NCBI RefSeq assembly: GCF_003026105.1
Contig: NZ_PYNW01000007.1
Coordinates: 62,001 to 126,000 of the forward strand
DNA from: Photobacterium sp. GB-56
GTDB taxonomy: Bacteria; Pseudomonadota; Gammaproteobacteria; Enterobacterales; Vibrionaceae
Direction: 5' to 3'
DNA length: 64,000 bases
Shown here: positions 45,959-55,197 of the stretch, one piece after another
How positions within the stretch are numbered: position 1 is the stretch's first letter
Layout: each line of letters starts with the position of its first letter
Translations under genes and position numbers: made by a program
Notes under the pieces: model-generated
What the model saw: only the letters and a program-made list of their open reading frames with translations
What the model was told of the DNA's origin: nothing
The model's database searches: none

Positions 45959-46328
45959 GTTGACGACCTAGCTTAATTTTACCTGATGAATGTTTATGTA
46001 GCGTGTTACTAGCATCGATTGAGGTATAGCTAAAATGCAGTTTTTGCTGATCGTCACGCCATTCAAGTGTGAGCGTGATGGTGCTATCTGGCAAGATTGG
46101 CTCTTGGAATTTAATCACATCCATACCGTTAAATAAGGTCGGCATATCAGAAAAGCATTGCTTGGCAAAATGTACTGCCCAGTCAATTTGGCTCACACCG
46201 GGTAATAACGGAAAAGTTGGGAAGTGCCCTTGAAAATCAGAGAGTTGATTGTCAGGGCGCAAGGTGATCTCGGCCTTATAACCATCAATATGTTGAGCGA
46301 GTAATGTGGGAGTTCTATTGGTCATCAT
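45951..46328 (-). CDS. apeI: APE 3-hydroxyacyl-ACP dehydratase
   Basis: 125 residues, hot-dog dehydratase of FabZ/ApeI type: FQGHFPTFPLLPGVSQIDWAVHFAKQCF carries the conserved GHFP...PGV motif with the catalytic His, and MDVIKFQEPILPDSTITLTL follows. With ApeP it forms the double bonds. It starts 11 bp after the ligase gene and overlaps the start of apeJ. Confidence 0.92.
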   Translation of the reverse strand: MMTNRTPTLLAQHIDGYKAEITLRPDNQLSDFQGHFPTFPLLPGVSQIDWAVHFAKQCFSDMPTLFNGMDVIKFQEPILPDSTITLTLEWRDDQQKLHFSYTSIDASNTLHKHSSGKIKLGRQHV

Positions 46329-46339
46329 TATTATGCTTA

Positions 46340-47737
46340 CTATGTCGAGGCGTCATCAGTAAATAACGATTCTAGATCGCTAACTAAACGCTTTCCTTGC
46401 GTATTTAAAGGAATGCTATCAACAAGGCGATAGCTGCGTGGAATACCAACTGGCTCAATCCATTGGCGAAGTTGTTGGCGCAGGAACAACCAAAATTTCC
46501 CTTTTCCACGTTGCTGAATGTCTTTTTTTCCTTCACTTGAGAGTGTAATCACTGCGCCTAAAATAAGACGATTATTTTGCTCTAAGGGTAATACTGCGGC
46601 TTCTTCAATCCATGGTAACGAACACAGGCGCTGCTCAACATCGGTTAACGAAATACGTTTTTCTTCTATTTTAATAATGCGGTCGGTACGACCTTTTAAA
46701 ATGAAATGATCGTTATCGATTAGTTCACAATGATCACTGGTTTGATACCACCGTTCTTGATCAATAAACGGCGATAAGATCTTAAGGCATTGCTCTGCAT
46801 TCAGTGCGATGTCAATGACAGGGAAGCGTTGCCACGGCGTCGAAGCATCATGTTGCTGACGATAAGCAATCCCTCCGGTTTCCGTACTACCAAAGACTTC
46901 AAAAGGTAACTGGTTAAATAGTGTTTGGCATTGTTGAGCTGCCGCTAAGGGTAGCGGCCCACCAGAAGAGAAAATGGCGCGATAGTGTTGTGTTTTTTCC
47001 TCATTATCAAGGCGTTTTAGCAACGCAGGGCTGCTAATGAGCACACAATCATCACTGGCTTGTGCCATTACCTGCTCTGGGTAGATCAAATCAAAACGAC
47101 TGAAACTACGATCGCAGCACAGCGGCCATAAAATACGAAACAATAAGCCATAGATATGTTGATGTGAAACGGTACTCACAATCGTGGTTTGCGCTAATTG
47201 TTGTCCCCATAGCATTTCTAACTGGGCAATTTCGTTATTTAATAATGCGAGGTTTTTAAGAATGGCTTTAGGTTTTCCGCTAGAGCCAGACGTAAATAGC
47301 GTCAGTTGAATATCAGCGAGCGTTAGTGGTTCAAATACAATAGGAACATTGAGTGAGGACTGCCAGCTTATAGTATTCAGCTTAAGGCTAATACACGATG
47401 CTGGGCATTGAATATTGTTATCGTGGAGTAAGCCATCAAAATGGTGACTAAGCTCTGCAAGTGCTGCTGGCTGGTGATTACCTGGTAACACCATGTGCTG
47501 TTTACTGTGGGCTAATGCCATAAAAGCAACAGCAAAGAAGTAGCTATCTTCACAACATATTGCCCATTGTTGTTGTTCATAGCTGTTTAGTTTTTCACTC
47601 AGCAAAGCAACATCATTGTGAAACTGCTGCCATGATTGATGACCTGATGGATCGACAGACACCGGAGATTGGCGATCAGACTGCTGCATTAATTGAGATA
47701 ACGGAATCATTGTTGTCGGCAGTATTAATGGTTTCAT
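46340..47737 (-). CDS. apeH: APE acyl/aryl-AMP ligase
   Basis: 465 residues from ATG 47737 (MKPLILPTTMIPLSQLM); the longer frame would need a TTG start without support. It is an adenylate-forming enzyme with the phosphate loop LTLFTSGSSGKPKAILKN, VFGSTETGGIAYR and the hinge ILKGRTDRIIKIEEKRISL. It corresponds to ApeH, which activates the aryl starter acid and loads it on one of the two small carrier proteins encoded upstream (apeE/apeF). Confidence 0.92.
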   Translation of the reverse strand: MKPLILPTTMIPLSQLMQQSDRQSPVSVDPSGHQSWQQFHNDVALLSEKLNSYEQQQWAICCEDSYFFAVAFMALAHSKQHMVLPGNHQPAALAELSHHFDGLLHDNNIQCPASCISLKLNTISWQSSLNVPIVFEPLTLADIQLTLFTSGSSGKPKAILKNLALLNNEIAQLEMLWGQQLAQTTIVSTVSHQHIYGLLFRILWPLCCDRSFSRFDLIYPEQVMAQASDDCVLISSPALLKRLDNEEKTQHYRAIFSSGGPLPLAAAQQCQTLFNQLPFEVFGSTETGGIAYRQQHDASTPWQRFPVIDIALNAEQCLKILSPFIDQERWYQTSDHCELIDNDHFILKGRTDRIIKIEEKRISLTDVEQRLCSLPWIEEAAVLPLEQNNRLILGAVITLSSEGKKDIQQRGKGKFWLFLRQQLRQWIEPVGIPRSYRLVDSIPLNTQGKRLVSDLESLFTDDAST

Positions 47738-47797
47738 GGTAATTCCGGTGTTGAAGGTAGAACAAGTAGAGAGGAGCAATAATTAGAGATTGATTTC

Positions 47798-48364
47798 TCA
47801 CTGTGATTTACGTTGAACAAATTGTCGTACAACCCATTCAATCGCAAACAGACTGCCCGCAAGAAGGTAGCTGATCAAACCGTTGTATAACGTCCATATT
47901 TGCAGTGGAAGAAAACAGGTCGTCAGTGCGATTGAACCATTAACAATGAAAAATACACACCATACTTTAGTGACATTGCGGGTATAGCGAACGCCATCTG
48001 GTGGTAAATCTGGCTCTTGCAGTCGTGCTAGTCGTTCAATGAGACTCTGTTTTTGCCATAAACTGGCACTAAACAGCCCAAGCATAAGAATATTGACGAT
48101 CACTGGGTAATAAAGAAACCAGCCATGTTCACGAAAAATGCTGCCGAGTAAAGCGAGGATTAATCCCGCACCACCGCTGAGCCATGCAATATACTTAAGT
48201 TCACGAAGCTGAGTCTGCTTCGCCGCGATAATGCGGAGTAAAAACAATACTGCCAGTAACCCAGCAACCACCCCTAACCCCCAACGGCTTAAACCATAGT
48301 AAACCGCAAGGGGGTAGGCGAGTAACGCTAATGCTGACACACCTGTCAGCAAACGCATCATCAA
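47798..48364 (-). CDS. apeG: APE cluster membrane protein (COG4648 type)
   Basis: 188 residues with about six short membrane spans (for example GVSALALLAYPLAVYYGLSRWGLGVVAGLLAVLFLLRII and VWCVFFIVNGSIALTTCFL). The loop RLARLQEPDLPPDGVRYTRNVTKVW is characteristic of the COG4648 membrane proteins found in APE clusters between the carrier and ligase genes. Function unknown. It starts exactly at the base after the apeF stop. Confidence 0.85.
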   Translation of the reverse strand: MMMRLLTGVSALALLAYPLAVYYGLSRWGLGVVAGLLAVLFLLRIIAAKQTQLRELKYIAWLSGGAGLILALLGSIFREHGWFLYYPVIVNILMLGLFSASLWQKQSLIERLARLQEPDLPPDGVRYTRNVTKVWCVFFIVNGSIALTTCFLPLQIWTLYNGLISYLLAGSLFAIEWVVRQFVQRKSQ

Positions 48365-48619
48365 TTATTCCTCAATAAGCTCGATCACTGCATCAACCAC
48401 ATCATCAACGGTACGGACAGTTTTGAACTCTTCAGGTTTGATTTTCTTACCTGTAATGTTTTGTAAATGAACGACTAAATCAACGGCATCAATACTGTCT
48501 AAATCAAGTTCAGTGTATAGATTGGTTTGCGGTTGAATGTCATCTGCATCAAGCTCAAACAGTTCCACAAGAACATTTTTCACTTGGTCAAAAATTTGGT
48601 TACGATTCGCTTCTGTCAT
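48365..48619 (-). CDS. apeF: APE acyl carrier protein
   Basis: 84 residues, acidic four-helix carrier protein. The phosphopantetheine serine lies in TELDLDSIDAVDLVV (about residue 37). Second of two tandem carriers in the cluster. APE pathways use one carrier for the aryl starter and another for elongation; which is which cannot be read from the sequence. Confidence 0.95.
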   Translation of the reverse strand: MTEANRNQIFDQVKNVLVELFELDADDIQPQTNLYTELDLDSIDAVDLVVHLQNITGKKIKPEEFKTVRTVDDVVDAVIELIEE

Positions 48620-48634
48620 TTTTTTTACGCTATT

Positions 48635-48895
48635 TTATGAGTTTTTATTATTAGAAATATAGTTTGCTAAGTTAGCAACTGATGCAAAATGTTCACGAGT
48701 ATTGGTGTCATCTGCATCAATAACAATATTGTATTTTTTCTTAATCGCTAAACCCAATTCCAGCGCATCAATAGAATCTAAACCTAGGCCATCATTAAAT
48801 AGCGGGGCATCTGTTTCAATATCATCAATGGTGATGTCTTCAAGGTTTAATGCATCAATGATGAGTGTTTTTAATTCGTTATGTAGTTGTTCCAT
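48635..48895 (-). CDS. apeE: APE acyl carrier protein
   Basis: 86 residues, acidic carrier protein with the phosphopantetheine serine in NDGLGLDSIDALELGLAI (about residue 41). First of the tandem pair, 15 bp before apeF, 5 bp after the acyltransferase gene. Confidence 0.95.
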   Translation of the reverse strand: MEQLHNELKTLIIDALNLEDITIDDIETDAPLFNDGLGLDSIDALELGLAIKKKYNIVIDADDTNTREHFASVANLANYISNNKNS

Positions 48896-48900
48896 AGTAC

Positions 48901-49734
48901 CTACTTGTGATTGTTATCATGATGCTGAACAGTGTGTTGAGCAGGAAAAAGAGCATCATCAAGATAACGGTTGAGCTTACGTGCTGCTGTTGTGGCGGAA
49001 TCACTACTTTCAAGAAATGATCCAACCGCTATTTTATCCTTTACTTCGACTAAGAAGAAAGGCTTGCTGTCGGGAACGCGATACCACTTTTTTTCTTTGG
49101 TTAAAAAGCTAGGTTCAACCGTGATATGAATAACACGGAGATCCGACGCTGTGCGAACTGCTATTTGTGCAGCCCCACGTTGTAATTTTGATTTTTTCCC
49201 CGGCGTAGTACGGGTACCTTCAGGAAAAACTAATAAGACATTACCGCTACCTAATCGTTCACTACAGTCATCGAGCAAACTTTCTGGATCTCTATTGGGA
49301 ATATAGCCAGCGGCTTTAACAATGCCTTTCATAAATGGATTATGCCAAATAGCCGCTTTTACCAAACAGTCGCACTGAGGAAGTCGAGAAGCGATCAGAA
49401 CATAATCAATTAAACTGGGATGATTGGCCACAATAAGGCAATTTCTATCGTTCTCTAATAATTCTGTGTTTTCAAAGCGGTAATCAATCGTGCCGCAAAA
49501 ACGCATGGTGCGACAGAAAAAATCAAACGATTGTTGAATAATTTTCTGTATTTTAAATTCGCGCTGTTGGGTATTTTTTGCCGTTCGCGTCATTAACGGG
49601 AAAATAATGAAGGTTAAGGTAAGTGCGCCAACACCAAATAAACTAAAGCAAAATCCGGTTGCAACAATACGCCAATATTTATTCAGCTGTTGTGACAGAG
49701 TGAGTCTTGATGCTGTCACTTGTTTCGTACCCAA
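48901..49734 (-). CDS. apeD: APE 1-acylglycerol-3-phosphate-type acyltransferase
   Basis: 277 residues, PlsC-like. One or two N-terminal membrane spans (WRIVATGFCFSLFGVGALTLTFIIF). The HX4D catalytic motif is in LIVANHPSLIDYVLIAS, and VFPEGTRTTPGKKSKLQRGAAQIA is the FPEGTR substrate motif. It corresponds to ApeD. It overlaps the preceding gene by 19 bp. Probably it transfers the finished chain to the glycerol or lipid anchor of the pigment. Confidence 0.93.
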   Translation of the reverse strand: MGTKQVTASRLTLSQQLNKYWRIVATGFCFSLFGVGALTLTFIIFPLMTRTAKNTQQREFKIQKIIQQSFDFFCRTMRFCGTIDYRFENTELLENDRNCLIVANHPSLIDYVLIASRLPQCDCLVKAAIWHNPFMKGIVKAAGYIPNRDPESLLDDCSERLGSGNVLLVFPEGTRTTPGKKSKLQRGAAQIAVRTASDLRVIHITVEPSFLTKEKKWYRVPDSKPFFLVEVKDKIAVGSFLESSDSATTAARKLNRYLDDALFPAQHTVQHHDNNHK

Positions 49735-50447
49735 TGCCAGTGGTTACGTTGATCTGACAGGTTAAACGCTTCGTTATCTAAAGCGAGATGTTTAATGACA
49801 TCTAATGTTTGTGGATATCCCATAGCGACTTCCTTGCTGCTTCTGTCTGTTTCATTCCACTGTAGCGTGTAGCCATTACCTGCAGATAAGATAGCACTGA
49901 ATGCATAACCTTGATGAGGTTGGGTTTCAAATTCTTGATATTGTTCAGGTAATGGTTCATCAAAATCGACTAATAAAACCTGGTGGTCTGGATTTTCGCT
50001 TAGATAACACGCCGCTTCGATGAGTGCAGAGTGAAGCGTGTGCTCTGCTGCCGATAACGATGTCACAGGGATTGGCTGTTTAGTGATGATGGTATAAAGC
50101 CCTGCTGCTGTATTGTGAACCGATTGCGAGAAGGCGATGGGGGATGCATCGTCACCCTCAATGATCGATTCAACTAAATTAACAGTGCGGTGTAATTCAC
50201 CATGACGGCTTGAGAAAATAATGTAATCAATCTGCTGTTGTTCTGAGATATGCAAAGCTGTTTGTAACGCCAATTTGGTTAAATTACTCATACGGCGTCG
50301 CATCATCGGCGGTATTTTATCAAACACGATAGGCTCTGGTGCTTGAGGCCAGTCTTGGGTTATTGCCCATTGCTGCCACTCAGCGAGAGATGACAAGCCG
50401 AGTGAGCGAGCTTCCCACTGGTTGATTGTAAAGTGCACAGAGTTCAT
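49716..50447 (-). CDS. apeC: APE ketosynthase-like chain-length factor
   Basis: 243 residues, only the N-terminal half of a ketosynthase-type fold. YIIFSSRHGELHRTVNLVESIIEGDDASPIAFSQSVHNTAAGLYTII is the family's core; the place of the catalytic cysteine is not occupied by Cys. Such short KS-like proteins (ApeC) pair with the ApeO/ApeR synthases and influence chain length. First gene of the long minus-strand APE operon; the divergent lipoprotein gene starts 231 bp away. Confidence 0.88.
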   Translation of the reverse strand: MNSVHFTINQWEARSLGLSSLAEWQQWAITQDWPQAPEPIVFDKIPPMMRRRMSNLTKLALQTALHISEQQQIDYIIFSSRHGELHRTVNLVESIIEGDDASPIAFSQSVHNTAAGLYTIITKQPIPVTSLSAAEHTLHSALIEAACYLSENPDHQVLLVDFDEPLPEQYQEFETQPHQGYAFSAILSAGNGYTLQWNETDRSSKEVAMGYPQTLDVIKHLALDNEAFNLSDQRNHWHWVRNK

Positions 50448-50678
50448 GGTTAACCGTTTGCAATAAATATCGTGTTCTAATGAATGTGGCTTATGATAAT
50501 AAAGTCTACCTGTGATTGAAAAACATATTTGTGTTGTTTATGGCATCTACCATGAAAAATATTATGTAATGTTTTCAAGGTGTCATTCATTCCAAAATGG
50601 AATGTCTATCTTGTTTGCTGCTATCAATCTAGATGATAATCTTTATTGACGATTAATTAAAACCATGACGAGCGTTAA

Positions 50679-51077
50679 ATGAAAAAGACCCTAGTTAGTA
50701 TAATGGCGAGTTTGCTGATTGTAGGTTGTACCAGCAAACCTGTCATGAATTTAAACGATGTCTATGTGCCGAGCACTGTCACTGGGCAACAACATTCTAT
50801 TGATGATGTGCAAAAAGCGATATTAACCGCAGCAGAGCAACGAGGATGGAGCGCTCGAGTAATAAAACCTGGCTTGATTGTGGCAACCCTTTCTGTTCGA
50901 ACTCATACCGCAACGGTCGACATTTCGTATTCAACATTAAGTTACAGTATTGATTATAAAAATAGTCAAAATTTGGATTATGACGGCACAGATATTCACC
51001 GCAATTACAATAACTGGGTGATGAAATTATCTCGTTCTATCCAACAACAACTTGGTGTAACTATTCAGAACTATTAA
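50679..51077 (+). CDS. Small lipoprotein of unknown function
   Basis: 132 residues. Lipoprotein signal KKTLVSIMASLLIVGC with Cys17 in the lipobox. The mature domain (IDDVQKAILTAAEQRGWSARVIKPGLIVATLSVRTHTATVDISYSTLSYSIDYKNSQNLDYDG...IHRNYNNWVMKLSRSIQQQL) is a compact alpha/beta fold seen in small conserved lipoproteins that occur singly or beside APE clusters. Function unknown. It is divergent from the APE operon and may share its control region. Confidence 0.8.
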   Translation: MKKTLVSIMASLLIVGCTSKPVMNLNDVYVPSTVTGQQHSIDDVQKAILTAAEQRGWSARVIKPGLIVATLSVRTHTATVDISYSTLSYSIDYKNSQNLDYDGTDIHRNYNNWVMKLSRSIQQQLGVTIQNY

Positions 51078-51204
51078 TAAAATTATCGTAATAAGTGCAT
51101 AGCGAATGATATTAACTAATGACTGATAATTTGTTTTAAAACAATAAGAGTGAGTAAAGGGTCGATAGAATAAGCGGCAACTGTTTAACCTATGTAGGTG
51201 TCGT

Positions 51205-52272
51205 GTGACCGATTATTCTGTAGATCCTTTCAATGCTCTTGATGCAAAAACAGAAGCGCAAAAACTTGCTTTCGCTCCTATCGTATTTCAAACCGCTAAA
51301 TCTCTGCGTGATCTTGGTATCTTAGCCGCATTAGATGAAGTAAAAAAAGATGGGTTGGATGCTGTAGCCATTTCAAAGCGAACAGGGATCAGTGAATATG
51401 GTGTAAAAGTGTTATTAGATATGGGCCTAAGCGCACATATTGTCACTTGGCACGCGCCAAAATATCGTTTAGCCAATCTGGGACATTATTTACTGCACGA
51501 TGGTATGACTCGAGCAAATATCGATTTTACCGCAGATGTTTGTTACGCCGCGATGATGCACCTTTCTCAATCTATTAAAGAAAGCAAACCCGCAGGCCTT
51601 GTTGAATTAGGCGATTGGGAAACCATTTATCAAGGGCTATCTCAACTACCTATGGCCGCCAAAGAAAGTTGGTTTAATTTCGACCATTTCTATTCTGATC
51701 GTTCATTTCCGTTACTACTTGAACGTGTCTTTGCGAAAAAGCCTAAACGCTTATTTGATATCGGTGGCAACACGGGTAAGTGGGCGCAACAGTGTTGTGC
51801 GTATGATCCTGATGTGAACGTTACTATTATCGATTTACCACAACAAGTTGAGATGGCACTCACGCAAGCCAAAGAAAAAGGGCTGGCAGAACGCATTTCG
51901 GGTGTAAGCACTAACTTACTGGATAAATCTCAAGCATTACCGCAAGGAGCGGATGTGTGGTGGATGAGCCAGTTTTTAGATTGTTTTTCACCGATGGAAA
52001 TACTGAGTATTTTACGTCGCGTACGTGAAGCGATGTCACCTGATGCGGTGGTGTATATTTTAGAGCTTTTCTGGGATGCACAGCGTTACGAAGCGGCGAC
52101 CTATAGCTTGAATGCGACCTCGTTATATTTCACTTGTTTAGCCAACGGTAATAGCCGTTTCTATCGCAGTGATGATTTTCTAGAAATAGTCAAAGAAGCG
52201 GGCTTTATTGTGACAGAGCGCGAAGACAATATTGGTTTAGGTCATACCTTATTAACCTTATCAGCCGCATAA
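51205..52272 (+). CDS. SAM-dependent methyltransferase
   Basis: 355 residues from GTG 51205. The N-terminal part is a winged-helix dimerisation-like domain (LRDLGILAALDEVKKDGLDAVAISKRTGISEYGVKVLLDMGL). The C-terminal part is a class-I methyltransferase with LFDIGGNTGKWAQQCCAYDPDVNVTIIDLPQQVEMA as SAM-binding motif I. This is the layout of O-methyltransferases acting on small aromatic compounds. Next to an APE cluster it is a good candidate for modifying the aryl head group, since methylated head groups are known for APE pigments. The exact acceptor is inference. Confidence 0.85.
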   Translation: MTDYSVDPFNALDAKTEAQKLAFAPIVFQTAKSLRDLGILAALDEVKKDGLDAVAISKRTGISEYGVKVLLDMGLSAHIVTWHAPKYRLANLGHYLLHDGMTRANIDFTADVCYAAMMHLSQSIKESKPAGLVELGDWETIYQGLSQLPMAAKESWFNFDHFYSDRSFPLLLERVFAKKPKRLFDIGGNTGKWAQQCCAYDPDVNVTIIDLPQQVEMALTQAKEKGLAERISGVSTNLLDKSQALPQGADVWWMSQFLDCFSPMEILSILRRVREAMSPDAVVYILELFWDAQRYEAATYSLNATSLYFTCLANGNSRFYRSDDFLEIVKEAGFIVTEREDNIGLGHTLLTLSAA

Positions 52273-52282
52273 ACGAACCGAA

Positions 52283-53167
52283 CTATTCATTATAAGCGAT
52301 CATTTGCGTGACTTGCTCTCGGTTATTTTGTCTCACATATTGCTCGGTGTTAACTAACCACTGGGCAATATTGTGCTGATAACGAGGATGGTCGCCTGTC
52401 ATGGCTCTCGCGTGGCGACAATCATCGAAAGCCATAAATTCTTTATTCCCCTTGAGCTGTTGATAGAGGGTCTCACCAAATTCAAACGGCACAACGCTAT
52501 CTTCTTCACAGTGTACTACCAAGGCATGACTTTCCGGCACACGATGCAAATTCTGCTCTGCGGCATAATCATCTCGCATAATTACCAGTGCAAACCAATC
52601 ATAGAGTTTACCAAAAGGGCTTTGGCTTAAAACAAACTGCGCTTCTTTAACGTAACTGGTAAAGGGGGAGTCGAGAATAATACCGTCAATTTCAATCGGA
52701 TTATCAGCCCAAGCCCGTAAAAAGATATTACTTCCAGTAGAAGTAGCGACAACAAATAATGGCTGGTGGTTATATTGATTGATGTAATTAAGGATCGAAA
52801 TCGCATCAAGGTACGCATCTTTGTCTGTTGCCGTCCCTGTTGAGTGACCAAAGCCTGAATAGTCGAAAGTGATCACGTTAAAACCATAATCTGTCAGCCA
52901 TGCGACTTTTTCTTGGGTTTGCTCCATTTGCCCACTGTTACCATGAAAGTGAACCACAGTACCGCGAAGATCAGGTGACGACATAGAAGAAGTATTCGTG
53001 GGATGATAATAGCGATAAGCAATTTTATTGCCAGAGAGCGAATCAAGCCAAACGACCTCTTTACTTGGCATATCATTATTTGATGGTGAGAAAAATGCTT
53101 GGTTGGCACAACCAGATATTACAGGAAGTAATAACAGAGTCAGAAGCAAAAAAGAGTTCATGGGCAT
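52283..53167 (-). CDS. Alpha/beta-hydrolase lipoprotein
   Basis: 294 residues. Lipoprotein signal MPMNSFLLLTLLLLPVISGC (Cys20). Hydrolase fold with TVVHFHGNSGQMEQT (oxyanion strand), the nucleophile elbow VVATSTGSNIFLRA (Ser in A-T-S-T-G), VVHCEEDSVVPFEFGE (Asp) and CRHARAMTGDHP (His). It belongs to the BEM46-like serine hydrolases. It runs against the methyltransferase gene, with only 10 bp between the stop codons. The envelope location suggests action on a surface lipid or ester, but the substrate is unknown. Confidence 0.85.
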   Translation of the reverse strand: MPMNSFLLLTLLLLPVISGCANQAFFSPSNNDMPSKEVVWLDSLSGNKIAYRYYHPTNTSSMSSPDLRGTVVHFHGNSGQMEQTQEKVAWLTDYGFNVITFDYSGFGHSTGTATDKDAYLDAISILNYINQYNHQPLFVVATSTGSNIFLRAWADNPIEIDGIILDSPFTSYVKEAQFVLSQSPFGKLYDWFALVIMRDDYAAEQNLHRVPESHALVVHCEEDSVVPFEFGETLYQQLKGNKEFMAFDDCRHARAMTGDHPRYQHNIAQWLVNTEQYVRQNNREQVTQMIAYNE

Positions 53168-53408
53168 CTTCCTGATTTTTCATGACGTATTTACAGTGTG
53201 TACGTCTTAAAACGAAAATGTGATCTCTCCTGTGAGAAAATAAAACAATGTCCCTAATTGCTGTTTTTTAAGATAAAGCGATCCCCGTTGTATGGTGTGA
53301 ATAAATAACTTTGTTAAACTCTGCGCTGATAATGTTTCTAAACAGATTGTTGCTTCTTATCTCACACTCGTCAGGTAAGACATTTACAGTGTTAATAAAA
53401 GGAAAAAG

Positions 53409-54650
53409 ATGTTGAACAGTAGACAACGTACCCAAGTTGCGATTATTGGCGCAGGCCCATCAGGCTCTGTTGCAGCAGCGTTACTCAATCAAAATAATAT
53501 TGATGTTGTTGTCTTAGAGAAAAACACTTTTCCTCGTTTTTCTATCGGCGAAAGCTTGTTACCTGCCTGTATGGAAGTGATTAAAAAAGCCAATATGCTC
53601 GATGCCGTAACAGGCGCTAATTTTCAATATAAAAATGGCGCGGCATTTCGCCGTCGAGATACCTACACGGCGTTTGATTTTCGCGATAAATTCACAGCTG
53701 GCGCCGGTACGACTTACCAAGTACAGCGTGGTAATTTTGATAAAGTGTTAGCCGATGAAGCAGCCAAGCAAGGGGTTGATATTCGCTATCAACACAGCGT
53801 AGAAGCCATTGAATGTGGTGACACTCACTCAGTGATTACGGTACGAGATGAGTTATCAGGGCAAAGCTATGCGCTCGAAGCAGACTTTATTCTAGATGCC
53901 AGTGGTTTTGGCCGTGTATTACCGCGTTTACTCGATTTAGAGCAGCCGTCTTGTTTACCTGTACGTCATGCGATTTTTACCCATGTAGTGGATCATATTG
54001 AAGACAGCGGTGTTGAGCACGATCGTGAAAAGATTTTAATTTCCGTTCACCCAACCAATGAAGACGTGTGGTTTTGGCTTATTCCATTTAGCAACGGGAC
54101 TTGCTCATTAGGGGTGGTGGCTGAGCCTGCATTTTTAGCCCAATACGATGCTGATGAAAAAACCGCACTACAACAAATTGTGGCGCAAGAGCCAACATTA
54201 AATAAGCTGCTCAGCAAAGCTGAATACGCCAATCCTGCTGCGCAAATTGGCGGTTATTCTGCCAATGTAAAACACCTTGCGACGAACAACTATGCGTTAT
54301 TAGGCAATGCAGGGGAGTTTTTAGATCCTGTATTTTCATCAGGCGTGACCATTGCAATGCAATCGGCAGATTTGGTTGTTAGCGCCTTATTGAAGCAATT
54401 AGCAGGCGATGACGTTAATTGGCAGCAAGAATATGCCGATAAATTAATGGTAGGGGTAAATACTTTCCGTACCTATGTCGAAGGTTGGTACTCTGGTGAA
54501 TTACAAAAAGTGATTTTCTATACCGATCCCGATCCTAAAATAAAACAAATGGTGTGCTCGATACTGGCAGGTTACGCATGGGATCAGAAAAACCCGTTTG
54601 TTGCTCAATCTGAACGCCGCTTAAGAACTCTCGCTGAAATTTGTAGTTAA
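53409..54650 (+). CDS. Halogenase-like FAD-dependent oxidoreductase
   Basis: 413 residues. FAD-binding motif VAIIGAGPSGSVAAALLNQNNIDVVVLEK at the N-terminus. FPRFSIGESLLPACMEVI is typical of the flavin-dependent halogenase/geranylgeranyl-reductase group. WFWLIP at DVWFWLIPFSNG fits the WxWxIP motif of flavin-dependent halogenases. GNAGEFLDPVFSSGVTIAMQSA closes the FAD site. Related genes accompany APE and flexirubin clusters. It could halogenate or hydroxylate the aryl group or desaturate a chain; the motif favours but does not prove halogenation. Plus-strand gene with its own promoter region. Confidence 0.82.
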   Translation: MLNSRQRTQVAIIGAGPSGSVAAALLNQNNIDVVVLEKNTFPRFSIGESLLPACMEVIKKANMLDAVTGANFQYKNGAAFRRRDTYTAFDFRDKFTAGAGTTYQVQRGNFDKVLADEAAKQGVDIRYQHSVEAIECGDTHSVITVRDELSGQSYALEADFILDASGFGRVLPRLLDLEQPSCLPVRHAIFTHVVDHIEDSGVEHDREKILISVHPTNEDVWFWLIPFSNGTCSLGVVAEPAFLAQYDADEKTALQQIVAQEPTLNKLLSKAEYANPAAQIGGYSANVKHLATNNYALLGNAGEFLDPVFSSGVTIAMQSADLVVSALLKQLAGDDVNWQQEYADKLMVGVNTFRTYVEGWYSGELQKVIFYTDPDPKIKQMVCSILAGYAWDQKNPFVAQSERRLRTLAEICS

Positions 54651-54802
54651 GTCGCCTTGCGCCTTTTTCAAGCCATATTCAATGGCTTGAAATAGTAATA
54701 TTGGTTTTCATAAATAGCGCAGCAAAAACATGATTTTTGTCTTAATTTAATTAGATAGAAGGCGTATAACTAAGACATAAGCTATTTATAAGGAGAGTTC
54801 CG

Positions 54803-55018
54803 ATGTTTCCAGAATACAAAGAGTTAATCGATTCTTTAAAAGGCAAAGAAGTTGCTTTTGATCGTCTATACAATAAACACAGCGAGCTTAACGCTGAAAT
54901 TGAAAAGATGACAGCGAAAGACGGTTACGACGAAGATGTTATTGATAAGCTTAAAAAAGAAAAACTATTGCTTAAAGATGAAATCTTGGCTTATTTAAAA
55001 AGTGTAGAAGCTAAATAA
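54803..55018 (+). CDS. YdcH/DUF465-family small protein
   Basis: 71 residues, almost wholly helical and charged: MFPEYKELIDSLKGKEVAFDRLYNKHSELNAEIEKMTAKDG...LKKEKLLLKDEILAYLKS. The opening FPEYKELI and the coiled-coil body identify the YdcH (DUF465) family. Its role is unknown. It has a good ribosome site (AAGGAGAG) and its own terminator, so it is probably monocistronic. Confidence 0.88.
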   Translation: MFPEYKELIDSLKGKEVAFDRLYNKHSELNAEIEKMTAKDGYDEDVIDKLKKEKLLLKDEILAYLKSVEAK

Positions 55019-55048
55019 TCATTTATTAATCAACAATAAGTGAAAAGA

Positions 55049-55088
55049 AACAGAAAAGATAAGTGAGAGCTTTTCTTTTCTGTTTTTT
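55049..55088 (+). terminator. Terminator after the YdcH-like gene
   Basis: AACAGAAAAG (55049-55058) pairs perfectly with CTTTTCTGTT (55075-55084), followed by more T's. Confidence 0.8.
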
Positions 55089-55197
55089 ATTTGTCTGAAT
55101 ATAGCAACCAATAACGAATGGCTATAGTGAACAGAGTGCGTGACTCATTAGATAATCTGTATTTATCACACTGCGATCATAGCTTCGCCTAACACAC

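Noticed and set aside
54667..54691. TTCAAGCCAT/ATGGCTTGAA hairpin after the halogenase-like gene as a terminator
   Set aside because: The stem is perfect but has no U tract in the transcription direction, so it is not counted as an intrinsic terminator.
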